A stretch of DNA of 64,000 nucleotides from CAWBJO01 sp963789175 (GTDB lineage Bacteria > Pseudomonadota > Alphaproteobacteria > Rhizobiales > Aestuariivirgaceae): NCBI GenBank assembly GCA_963789175.1, contig CAWBJO010000007.1, positions 868,001-932,000 of the forward strand. Reading direction: 5' to 3'. The first letter of the stretch is position 1, and each line of letters begins with the position of its first letter. Of the stretch, positions 17,617 to 26,622 are shown in pieces. The position numbers and the translations under genes are program-made. Under the pieces are notes generated by a model. That model ran no database searches and was not told the DNA's origin. It saw only the letters and a program-made list of their open reading frames with translations.

Positions 17617-18506
17617 CGGCAACGACCGGAACAGGAGAGGGACGGCTCGTTCCCACCACGACGCCCGGCGCTCGTTCGTGGGTTCCCTGGGCCCTTCTCG
17701 GTCCCTCGCTGCTGCTCCTCGGGCTTCTCGTCATTTCAAGCCTCATGATCCTGAGGTTGAGCTTCGGGGTGAAGGGCGCGGAGTGGACGACCTGGACTTT
17801 CCAGAACTACGTGCAGCTCGCCGACAGCCTCTATGTCCACTCGATCATGCTCACCTTCAAGCTCTCGATCCTGACGACCGTGATCGTCACCATCGTCAGC
17901 TATCCCGTGGCCATGTTCCTCGTGCGCGTCCAGAACGGCGCGCTGCGGCGGCTCCTCGTCCTGGCAATCCTCTTGCCGATGCTCATGAACCTTCTCCTCC
18001 AGAGCTATGGCTGGCTGGTGCTTCTCGCCCCGGACGGCCTTCTGAACCGCGGATTGTGGGCGCTCGGTCTCGCCGACCGGCCGGTCATGTTCCTGTTCAA
18101 CCAGCAGGGGGTGCTGCTCGGCCTCGTCCAGACGTCCTTGCCGCTCGCCATCTTTCCCATCGCCAGCGCGCTCAGGAACATCCCTGCGTCCTACGAGGAG
18201 GCGGCGAGCCTTCTCGGCGCCAATCGGATCACCTGCATCTTGCAGATCGTCATCCCGTTGAGCCTGCCCGGCGTCATCGCGGGCTCTCTCCTGGTCTTCG
18301 CCTACAACTCCAGCGCCTTTGTCATCCCGTTCCTCCTCGGGGGTCGCCGCGTTTCCATGCTGGGGGTTCTTATCCGCGACCAGGTGGGACCACTGCTCAA
18401 CTGGCCTCTCGGGTCGGCGACCTCGGTTCTCCTTCTCGCCATCACACTGGTCATTCTCGCCATCTACCGGATGGCACTCGACAGACGCTACAAGGGTGCG
18501 CGGTAG
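17613..18506 (+). CDS. ABC transporter permease 1
   Basis: A 297-residue inner-membrane permease of the PotB type, with about six hydrophobic segments. The cytoplasmic EAA loop that contacts the ATPase reads EEAASLLGANRITCI, followed by the usual IPLSLPG. ATG 17613 overlaps the ATPase stop (ATGA) and is preferred to an in-frame GTG upstream at 17571. The second permease follows after four bases. The two should form the membrane channel for the periplasmic binding protein. Confidence 0.86.
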   Translation: MTATTGTGEGRLVPTTTPGARSWVPWALLGPSLLLLGLLVISSLMILRLSFGVKGAEWTTWTFQNYVQLADSLYVHSIMLTFKLSILTTVIVTIVSYPVAMFLVRVQNGALRRLLVLAILLPMLMNLLLQSYGWLVLLAPDGLLNRGLWALGLADRPVMFLFNQQGVLLGLVQTSLPLAIFPIASALRNIPASYEEAASLLGANRITCILQIVIPLSLPGVIAGSLLVFAYNSSAFVIPFLLGGRRVSMLGVLIRDQVGPLLNWPLGSATSVLLLAITLVILAIYRMALDRRYKGAR

Positions 18507-18510
18507 GCTC

Positions 18511-19341
18511 ATGCAAAGATTGTCCATGTCGAGCCGGACGATCGAAAACGTGGTGCTCGCGACAATCACCGCCGTCGTGATCCTCATCACGCTGGCGCCG
18601 ATCATCATGGTGGTGGTGATCTCCTTCACGTCCGCCGAGACATTGGCGTTTCCCCCGCCCAGCTGGAGCCTGAGATGGTACGAGTCGGCCCTTCGGCTGA
18701 TATTCGGCGGCAGCGACGTCCAAGGCTTCGTCGACTCGATCCTCGCGACGTTCCGCATCACCGCGACGGTGACCGTGCTCGCCGGGGTCGCCGGCGTGCT
18801 GGCGGCCTATGCGCTCGTCAGGTTCGAGTTTCCGGGCAAGTGGATCGTCGAGGAGCTGATCAGCCTTCCCTTGATCTTTCCCCTCATCGTCCTCGGCATC
18901 GCGCTTCTCATCTTCGCAAGCCAGCTCGGTTTCAGCTCCGGGTTCTGGAGGATCGTGATCGGACACCTAATCGTGACGTTGCCGTTCATGGTGCGGAACT
19001 GCGTCGCGTCGCTGCAGGGCCTCAATCCTGCTCTCGAGGAAGCGGCCCGGACGCTTGGTGCCAGTCCGGTGAGGGTTTTTCTCCAGATTGTCCTGCCCCA
19101 GATGCGGCCGGGTATACTTGCCGGTGCGATCCTGGTGTTCATCATGTCCTTTAACGAATTCACCGTCGCTTACTTCCTTTACACTGTCGACGCATATCCC
19201 CTTTCGATCTGGCTCTTCTCACGTGGTACAAATGCGCTCGATCCCACGATCTTCTCGCTCTCCACGATCATCATCGCATTCAATCTCGCTCTTCTCTGGA
19301 TGCTCGATCGGGTGATGGGAGACAGAAGCATCTCGATCTGA
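18511..19341 (+). CDS. ABC transporter permease 2
   Basis: A 276-residue permease of the PotC type with about six hydrophobic segments. Its EAA loop reads EEAARTLGASPVRVF, then LPQMRPG. ATG 18511 lies just after the stop of permease 1. The frame is open further upstream, but that sequence is a shadow of permease 1. It pairs with permease 1 and ends 24 bp before the GntR gene, so regulator and transporter are probably co-transcribed. Confidence 0.86.
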   Translation: MQRLSMSSRTIENVVLATITAVVILITLAPIIMVVVISFTSAETLAFPPPSWSLRWYESALRLIFGGSDVQGFVDSILATFRITATVTVLAGVAGVLAAYALVRFEFPGKWIVEELISLPLIFPLIVLGIALLIFASQLGFSSGFWRIVIGHLIVTLPFMVRNCVASLQGLNPALEEAARTLGASPVRVFLQIVLPQMRPGILAGAILVFIMSFNEFTVAYFLYTVDAYPLSIWLFSRGTNALDPTIFSLSTIIIAFNLALLWMLDRVMGDRSISI

Positions 19342-19365
19342 TTGCAACTCCTTAGGGCAGGCTAC

Positions 19366-20076
19366 ATGGCGGACATTCCAATCAACACCGGTGTTGCGGT
19401 CTTCGAGATCGCTCCGGGAAAGAAGGCGGGGAAGGCGCGCCTCAGCTCGATCTACGAATGCCTGCGCGATCGCATCTGTCTCTTCGAATATCCGCCCAAC
19501 ACGCTCCTCAGGGAAGCCGAGCTTGCCGCAGAGTTTGGTGTGAGCCGCACCCCCATCCGCCAGATACTGCAGCGATTAGAGGGCGAAACGCTCGTCGATA
19601 TTCGGGACGGTGTCGGCACCATCGTGACTGGTGTCGATTTCGCTCAATTGAAGGACGTCTACGAGCTCCGCCTCAAGCTCGCGGAGATCATCGCCGACCT
19701 GGCGCCTCGGCCGCCCGGCGAAGCCGAAGTCCAGGCGATGGCCGATCTCGTGAAGAGGGGCCGCCAGCTCGTGGAGAAGCTCGAGCTTGCCGAATTTTGG
19801 CGCGTTCAGAACGACCGACACCGCATCGTCAATTCCTTGATCGGAAACGAGGTGCTGCGCACGATACATGACCGGCTTTACTTCCAGACCGCGCGTGCGT
19901 GGTACGGCATCGTGGAGCAGATGTGGCCTGAATCGGCCGAGGAGCTCTACGTCGAGCTCGAGGAGTTGCTGCGTGCGCTGAAGTCTGGCGATACGCGGTC
20001 CGTTGCACTCGTTTCTCGCAACTACATCGCCTATTCGATGGCGAGACTTTCCGAGTACTTCAGTCCTACTCGATAG
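19366..20076 (+). CDS. GntR-family regulator (FCD type)
   Basis: A 236-residue regulator. The winged-helix DNA-binding domain spans about residues 25-90 (LLREAELAAEFGVSRTPIRQIL, an exact GntR signature, shown here in part). The C-terminal ~150 residues are all-helical and fit the FCD ligand-binding domain, with NDRHRIVNSL as a likely metal/ligand helix. FCD regulators usually bind short palindromes with a TGTA/TACA core, and two such sites lie in the hyuA/binding-protein divergent region. It is therefore the likely local repressor or substrate sensor. ATG 19366 precedes the conserved domain. Confidence 0.85.
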   Translation: MADIPINTGVAVFEIAPGKKAGKARLSSIYECLRDRICLFEYPPNTLLREAELAAEFGVSRTPIRQILQRLEGETLVDIRDGVGTIVTGVDFAQLKDVYELRLKLAEIIADLAPRPPGEAEVQAMADLVKRGRQLVEKLELAEFWRVQNDRHRIVNSLIGNEVLRTIHDRLYFQTARAWYGIVEQMWPESAEELYVELEELLRALKSGDTRSVALVSRNYIAYSMARLSEYFSPTR

Positions 20077-20650
20077 CGAATGGACCCCTCACGCCGTGAG
20101 TTCCTGTCGTCTAGCCGGCAGGTTCGGAACTTTGCGCGGATAGAATCGTGATGGCGGGTCATACCCGCTCAGGTCATCGATCGAGATCGGCAGGCGAGGC
20201 TGTGCCCCCTGGCTGCTCATCTCCCTGGCGGCCAGCCTGCTGCAGAAGGTGGGTTTGATCCGGTGTGCGCGGGGTCATAACAGTTACGACCGGAAAGGCC
20301 TCGAAGGCGCGTCCTGCGAGTGTTATGAAGCCCTCAACGCCGAGTATGAGCGGTTGCTTGCCCCAGGGAGCTATCAGGTCGGCGCGGAATAGGCCCGCTC
20401 ATCGTAGGTCGGCGCTCCACCACTCAAGTCTCCCAGCTTCCAGGTAGCACCTTTCCTCTCACGCAATTGCAAGCGCAGTCCCTAGTGCGGCGGTTTCCTC
20501 GTCCGCCCTTGAGGCCAAAATGGGGCAAGAATCGTCAATCTCGACATTCTGCGGCCTCCTGCTCCCACCATTGTTCCCACCAATACCTTCGATATTGGAC
20601 TGGGACTGGGCGGCGCTTGACGGTGCCTCTCCCTTCCTGCCTAGATTGAG
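20077..20650. other. non-coding/degenerate stretch after the catabolic locus
   Basis: No gene is supported. Short open frames on both strands (for example 20265-20447 plus and 20459-20707 minus) have no recognisable motif. One segment reads protein-like leftward but is full of stops. The stretch marks the change from the intact catabolic locus to decayed sequence. Confidence 0.4.
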
Positions 20651-21022
20651 TTGATAGCTGACGAGGCACGTAGGCAGGCAAAGACCAAACTGCGCACTGC
20701 CCAGCAAAATTCCCTGCTGTGGCGCCTGCAGTCGGCATTTGACGAGTATCCGACCGCGCTGGTACGCGCCGCGCAGTACATTCTCGAAAATCCGAAGAAG
20801 GTCGCCTCACAGGCGCTTTCGGAATTGAGCACGTATTCAGAGACGGGACAGGCGAGCATCGTGCGGCTGTGCCAGGAGCCGGGCTTCGACGGGTTCACCC
20901 AGTTCAAGATTGTACTGTCCGCTGACGTGGCTTTGCGGGCCGCGCATTCCTATGATGAACAGACAAGTTGTACACGACGACAGACGACGAGAACTTTGAC
21001 TTCAGAAACAGCAAAGGCCTAG
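20651..21022 (+). pseudogene. truncated RpiR/MurR-family regulator
   Basis: A 123-codon frame holding only the N-terminal helix-turn-helix domain of an RpiR regulator (ENPKKVASQALSELS, then GQASIVRLCQEPGFDGFTQF). RpiR proteins are normally about 280 residues with a C-terminal SIS sugar-phosphate domain. Here the homology-like sequence stops near 20960 and is followed by Thr/Arg-rich shadow sequence and a stop. The start is unclear (TTG 20651). It probably lost its SIS domain by deletion at a rearrangement junction. Confidence 0.65.
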
Positions 21023-21038
21023 GCAGGCCCGTCAACTG

Positions 21039-21690
21039 CTAATTCTTTGGCCCCCTACCCAAAATTTCCCGGACCGTTTTTAAACTCTTGACCGCCTCGT
21101 CTTTCGGGCAGCCCTGCGAGAGATGGTGTGAGAATACAACTGGAATGCCCTCCAATGCAGATCGGCCAAAGGTCATATGATCCTTATTGTGCTAATTCGA
21201 CACGTCATTCCATCCGTGTCCATGACCGCGTGAAGCTTTTTCGCCGTAGACATATTACTTGTTGGACACGCTGCAGTCGAGATACCCAATAGAAGCGAAC
21301 TCTTCGCCAACGAGCCTTAGGTCCGCTCGACGACATCCACGTCGATGCCGTATCAGAAGGAGATTGTGGAAAAATTGCCACCATAGCAATGGTGCGGGTC
21401 TGGAGAACCGAAGAGAGATTTGCGAGGGCAGCATACTTTCGCAGCATTGTCCCAAACTTAAAAAAGTAGTCCGGATGAATTAAGAATTCTTCGGCCAGGA
21501 CTTTTGAAATCACATTGTCCTCGCCGCCCCCTTGAAAGGTAATGATTGCCATATCCGGGGAGGACATTGGAGGGGAGTAAAGAATGTTCAATCCTTGCTT
21601 CACCACAGATGCCATTTCAATGTTCGCAAGTAGCTTGCGGGTTTCGGCATACGCTTCAGTGGCAGTTGCCTCAATGGCGATCTGGTTCAT
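21039..21690 (-). pseudogene. frameshifted hypothetical protein
   Basis: The start MNQIAIEATATEAYAETRKL at ATG 21690 leads into LNILYSPPMSSPDMAIITFQGG, then AIFPQSPSDTAS. Near 21330 the frame breaks. The rest can be read only by changing frame, ending with FGRSALEGIPVVFSHHLSQG, then EILGRGPKN and a TAG at 21039. The intact protein would be about 215 residues. The GGG turn after a hydrophobic strand is reminiscent of alpha/beta hydrolase-like folds, but no catalytic triad can be assigned. It lies between the RpiR fragment and the transposase relic. Confidence 0.5.
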
Positions 21691-22251
21691 TTGAGGCCCT
21701 CGCTTACATTGCAGTTTGTGGTTCTGGCTTCTGGCTAACGCTCGCGCGTTTGTGCAACTTCTCAAAAAGTGCGCTGCCATAGTAGAAACTATCGGACACG
21801 TGATCTGTTCAAAGTTGCTCATCAAACGCCATTTTATGTTTGAATTTAATTAATGCTTCGTAGACTGCAGCAGTCTTCATCAGCAATCTCCCCATATCGG
21901 ATGCTTTGGTCAGGTAAGTTTTGCGGATTTCGAGCCGGCTTTCCGTCTATCCACCGCTGCGCAATCTCTAGCGAAGAAGGCGCAGTCAGCTAATCTTCGC
22001 TCGCCACAAGAACACTGAAGAATCCGAACTGAAAACTGGTTGCCACTGAACGTTCATGCATTCAAACTCACATTCCTCGCTAAATCTTTTTCAGCCAAAC
22101 GGCCAACCGTGATCACTATAGCTCCGTTTGCAAGGCGCGGAACAAGTTCTCAGCGGTTTCGCTGGCCCCGCTGACGATCGGCCCCGGCTTGGAACCTATA
22201 TACTTGACAACGGAAGCCCGGCCATGCCGTTTTCCAACCATAGAGCCAATC
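21691..22251. other. AT-richer spacer, no gene seen
   Basis: About 560 bp with stops in all frames. It holds the promoter region of the leftward pseudogene and leads into the transposase relic. I see no recognisable terminal repeats or RNA gene. Confidence 0.4.
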
Positions 22252-22684
22252 ATGACTGAAAAGCTTTCAACAGCCTGCATTCACAAACGAAGAGGATGCA
22301 AGGGAAGCCCTAGTGGCGATCCGGTGGCACAATGGCCCCGTAAGCCCTCATTGCGGCAATCTTGACGAAGAGAAGATTGCTAAAGGCCAAGGCAAGTCTC
22401 GTAGGCCCGGCCTGGAACACTGCGCCGCCGGCAATGGCTAGTTCACCGTAGACCCTAGGTCACCGTGAGGGACCGCTCGAAGGATCCCATTTCCAAGTTA
22501 CTTCTCGCGATGACAACCTGATTCTGACCTCGAGCAAGGAGGGCGTTTCTGCGCATCAGCTCCACCGGTCGCTTGGGGTGACCTACAAGTCTGCGTGGTT
22601 CCTGAACCGTCGCATTCGGAAAGCTAATGTCCGCCGAAGGGATGGCTCGAAGAAGCGAATACGCTCCTGCAAGGAAAGGAGCAA
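22252..22684 (+). mobile_element. relic of an IS1595-family (ISXO2-like) transposase
   Basis: No long open frame survives, but the family signature is clear when frames are joined. ATG 22252 gives MTEKLST, then a shifted frame gives QPAFTNEEDAREALVAIRWH, then GPVSPHCGN, matching the N-terminal zinc-ribbon start of IS1595 transposases. After stops and shifts, SSKEGVSAHQLHRSLGVTYK, then SAWFLNRRIRKAN, matches the conserved central motif. The catalytic DDE part is missing because sequence identity ends at the Dam pseudogene border. Terminal inverted repeats were not found. Confidence 0.75.
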
Positions 22685-23702
22685 TTAAGCCCCGCGTTTA
22701 TATCGTCGCGTCCAACTTTCATCACCTTGGTGCTTCGGAGGCATGGAAAGCACTCGCCTAACAAGATCAACTGTTGTCGAATCGAGTTTTGGTTTCTTTA
22801 GGGTCAAAACCCAGCCCTTATACTGCCTATTTGCTTCACTGGACCCACAAGGTCTGGAACGTCGAGGATACGGCGAGAAAATCTTGCCGCTTTGCCAGTT
22901 ACGAACGGCGCGGGACGAGTAGCCAACGCTGTAGACCTCCCGTCGAAAGCCAGCGTAGAGGATGTTGATAGGCGGGACATTATCATAAGAAATGATCCAG
23001 AAATTCAATTGCATGTGTTTTCTGATAAAGGCTGCCAGCTCGACGTGGTCCTCCGCTTCGTAGTAGTCGTAATACAGATCGCGGCCCTGCTGGTAATAAG
23101 GTGGGTCAAGGTAAATCAGCGTCTTCTTGTCCCACTTGCTCAAACCGAAGCGGAGCAACGCCAAAGCATCGCTCCGCGAAAGCTTTATCTTTCGGCGATT
23201 CTTATCCGTGCACTCTATGCGAAACACGTGGGCATCCGCATTGTATCTTGCGTCGATTTTCCAAGGACCGGTTTGGTCTCGCCCCCCTATAACCCCCGCG
23301 TTTAAGATTCCAGAGCGGTTCGTACGATTGAGAAAGAATGTCGCGAACCCTAGCTCCGCGTAGCTGTAATCTTTTGGATTGGCGAATATCCGTTTTTGCC
23401 TATCCCAAGCGGCGACCGTCAGCCGTGTGTTCTTGACTAGGCGACACAGTTCATCGGTGTCATTCAGAACGCTTTTCCAACGCATACACCGACTCGCTGA
23501 GATCGTTGATGTGTATGCGGGTTACATACTCCTGGAATAGCAGTTCCAAAGCGATCGCAGCGCCCCCTGCATAGGGTTCAACGTATTCGCCATCGTAAAG
23601 CTTGTTTGCCTTGATTATCTCTTTGATGTACCTGGCAAGCTTTCCTTTTCCGCCCGGATACCGCAAAGGCGTGAAGTGAACCAACCGGCGAGTTTCGCTC
23701 AC
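22685..23702 (-). pseudogene. Dam-type (D12 class) adenine methyltransferase, frameshifted
   Basis: Two overlapping leftward frames form one D12-class N6-adenine DNA methyltransferase of about 335 residues. The N-terminal part has LRYPGGKGKLARYI and the SAM-binding EPYAGGAAIAL. The C-terminal part carries the catalytic YLDPPYYQQG. The break is near 23480: SESVYALEKRSE then stop in one frame, WKSVLNDTDEL in the other. One missing base, in an original VYAFWKSVL, explains it. GTG 23702 overlaps the stop of a small upstream gene (GTGA). Dam-like enzymes usually methylate GATC-like sites and can protect self DNA in defence systems. As written the enzyme is inactive. Confidence 0.8.
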
Positions 23703-23851
23703 GGCCAAATCTTCTCAAAAAGGGGTTGAGCGTGGTCCCATGCAGCCTTTAGTTCCTGAGGTGACGGTGTCGCAAATCGATTGTGCACGTAGCGATGAAA
23801 TAGATCGATGTTCACTGAGTCGAACTCGACGCTAGAGACTCCGAATGACAT
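23699..23851 (-). CDS. small protein or gene remnant, 50 residues
   Basis: ATG 23851 opens a 50-codon frame (MSFGVSSVEFDSVNIDLFHR at the start, ATPSPQELKAAWDHAQPLFE later). It ends with a TGA that overlaps the GTG of the methyltransferase (GTGA). The overlap and the smooth, helix-forming composition suggest a real coupled gene or the surviving tail of one. No family is recognised. Confidence 0.4.
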   Translation of the reverse strand: MSFGVSSVEFDSVNIDLFHRYVHNRFATPSPQELKAAWDHAQPLFEKIWP

Positions 23852-23924
23852 TCACGAAGTGCGCGCGTGGCAAGCCATTGGATATCAGGATCTCACCGTC
23901 TCGGCAAGCTTTTTGTCGAGCTCT

Positions 23925-25050
23925 TTAGAATCTCTTTCCACCACCGGGAGTTGGAGCTTCTAGTTGGCCTCCATTGTCCTCTAAGAAATGGTCAACGGAC
24001 ATTTCAAGGAATACACGCAATAGGACTGCGATAGCGTTTGGCGCATCCTCGAGCTTCAGCGTGCGCAATTCCCGATAGATTTCCGCTATGCGCCCGACCG
24101 TAACGTTGACGGGACTTCCCTTGGGCACGACTTCCCGCCGATCACTGGGTGCTCCACTGCGCCTTGTCGCAGTCAACCGCCGTCCGAAATCCCCAATAGG
24201 AATGTCATCGACAGGACGCTCATCGCCTTTGGCTTTAGACAAATCAGCGGTGCTGCCTTTATCGAATGCATGCACGTAGTCAAGCATCTGGCCAGTCTTC
24301 ATCAGGCCGCCGACGCGCTTCTTCTTACTAGCAAGGTCGATGACAATTCGCTTTAGCGGCTTGATCGCCTCGGATGGAGCCCTCGTTACTAGCTTGCCCT
24401 TTTTGACATCAACCCCGATGGATTTCCTGACTTCGCGGTCTTCGAGAAATCTCTGGAGCGTACTCAGCGGGAATTTTTCTGTAATCTGGGCCTTTTCGGC
24501 GAGACTGAGCCCGCCGCGCTCAATGACCATTTCAAGCGGTTGGATTGCAGAAGATTGCGCTCGGAATCGATTAGACGCACGGACGTCCAATCGACGATAC
24601 TCGCCCGTTGTTTTCGTCTACGTGTCTTAGTTCAAGCCATAGTCGCCTTCCTGCCGAGTGGCGACTTCAAAGGCCGGATCGACTCGATCTGTTCTTCAAC
24701 TTTTCTTTGCTGAAGCGCCCGGCCAACCGCTCAAAAATTCGCTTCATCGGAGGTGTCATATCGAGGCCGCCCATTACGGCGGGGTTGGGCCAACAGCTTG
24801 AGTGCCGCCACCCATCAATTGCCTTTCCCAATGCTATAAAGGTCGGCGGCTTGCTGTTCACCCGCAGGACCAAGAAGCGGTCCATTGGATTGAGGCCGTG
24901 GTCCACAATGCTCTGCGCAAGCTTTACCAACTTGGTCTTCTGGTCCTTGACAATTTTCTGAAGAGCTTCGACCTGACCGTCCGCGTGCGCAATACGCGGA
25001 TTATCGTGATCCAGGACTAAGTCCTGGACTTTCAACTTTATCTCCGGCAT
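23925..25050 (-). pseudogene. ParB-domain DNA-binding protein, decayed
   Basis: The N-terminal frame (ATG 25050) begins VQDLVLDHDNPRIAHADGQ, then GLNPMDRFLVL, typical of a ParB/Srx-fold domain in accessory loci. The conserved box that should read like EGNRRVAALKLL is present only in a neighbouring frame, as EGN-stop-WVAALKLLA, near 24800-24830. Two compensating indels and a nonsense codon are needed to explain it. The C-terminal frame (24590-23925) continues the same family (SAIQPLEMVIERGGLS, then IGVDVKKGKLVTRAP, DLASKKKRV). The intact protein would be about 370 residues. Its neighbours suggest a DNA-recognition role alongside HerA-NurA. Confidence 0.65.
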
Positions 25051-25146
25051 CCCCGCCTCCCAGTCCCCGGAAACTTTATGGGCTTAAGAGCTGGCAGTAA
25101 AGTTCAACCTAGAAGTCCGCTCCAGCGAACCCTTGAGCGCAGGCCC

Positions 25147-26606
25147 TCAGACGGTTGTCCGTTGTGGCATCTGCTGCTTCACAATCGCCCGTACGAAGCT
25201 ATCGAGTGTGCGCCCACCAGGTGAATGGGCGATGCTTGCATACTTGTGAGCAAGGTGAACTGCGATAAGAGCGTTCTCGTAGAGGTAAGTCCTGCAACAT
25301 CTCGATAACCGATAAGCGTGCCAAATCATCGCCGTAATTCGAAACTCGAACCTTCTCCGCGGGAAAGTTGGTTACCGCCGCCTTGTGCGGGAAAGGATAG
25401 GCCGAGAGCAAGCATCAAACATTTTGTTCTGCGAGGTACGGACCAGAAAGTTTCTCCCCGTAGTAGGTCTCATCGCTAAAGTTGCCAGTTTTCTGGAATG
25501 TTGCTGGCTCGATCATTTGGTACCGGTAGGCGTCGTCAACCGGTAAGATTAGGGTACGCTTCGAACGTCGTGCAAGCACGTGTCCGATGAGTTGTGCGTG
25601 CTCGACAATCTTTCCCGTCTTCGAAATCCCAATCACGAGAGGGCCCGGTAGACCTCGACGTCGACAGTCGGCCTTTACTTCATGGACGAGCGCCATGATC
25701 CCGCGGTGGAAGGACGCAGCCTGACCGAAAATGGCCAACGGCCCATCAACGATGATGTTGAGATTGCCCGTCACAGTCGGATCCGTGGCATGGACGCAGC
25801 GGAGCAGATGCGCCAGCAGGATGTGCTCTAACGCCGTCATAAAGCGGTTATAGCACTCTAGATTCGAGCCCTCGTCCACAAACGGCTCATAGACACGCAA
25901 AGCGTCCGTTGCGAACACTCGTTCGTTTGTGTTGGTCGGCGCAGACGCCCAGCCTGGGTCGAGAGGTACAAAGAGGTCAGCTGCGAGCGGGTCACCGGTG
26001 GCGGGGCATGGGCGGCCAGTCGCACCGCCCTTGAACAAGATGCCACGCCCGCCGCCCGAGGATCCGCGATCAACCACCCGCCCCATACGGGCGAGAAGAT
26101 CGCAGAACGTGTCGTAGAGGGTCTGGCCACCGAGGCTGAGGGATGGGGCTCGGAACACCTCGAACACTCGCCGGCGCAAGAAGCTCCGGGCTGGTGCCGC
26201 CGACGCATCAGTGAGACCAGTTCCGGGCAACGCGAGAGCAGCGGAGGATGACTGACGCTGAATTTTGGCGATTTGCACAGGATCGACAAAGCCCGTGCGC
26301 TCATCACGCAAGCGGCGGTAGTCGCCGATGTCGATAATTACCTGGCTTAGCTTCAGGAAACCGACTTGCACGGAGGGGAAACGCGCCTCGACTGCAGCCC
26401 GTACGTTGAACCGTCAGTTGCGAGGATGCAGCCCTGGTCCAGAAGCCGCACCCAATCAGTCGCGTCAACGAGGCGCTCCTCTACCAGTGCTTCTTTACCT
26501 TCAACGTCGCGCGTGTAGGTGCACCCGTCGAGGAACTCGCGGATTGTAGGATCCTTCAGGATGTCAATGTGCGCCGTGGCGGACGACCCCGTCCTTTGTA
26601 GGGCAT
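25147..26606 (-). pseudogene. NurA-domain nuclease, multiply disrupted
   Basis: Starting at ATG 26606, 17 bp after the HerA stop, the pieces assemble into a NurA-type nuclease of about 480 residues. The catalytic ILATDGSTYG lies near the N-terminus, and the second acidic segment NIIVDGPLAIFGQAA lies in the largest open frame (26371-25415). The C-terminal YLYENALIAVHLAHKYASIA is also typical. Lesions are a shift near 26570, a shift near 26410, an in-frame TGA at 25417-25415 and a shift near 25285. NurA and HerA normally form a nuclease-translocase complex that resects DNA ends. This copy cannot be made. Confidence 0.72.
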
Positions 26607-26622
26607 GGTGCGGCCCAGCGCC

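Noticed and set aside
23470..23490. The Dam frameshift as a phase-variable switch
   Set aside because: There is no long homopolymer or short tandem repeat at the break, and the neighbouring genes are broken too.
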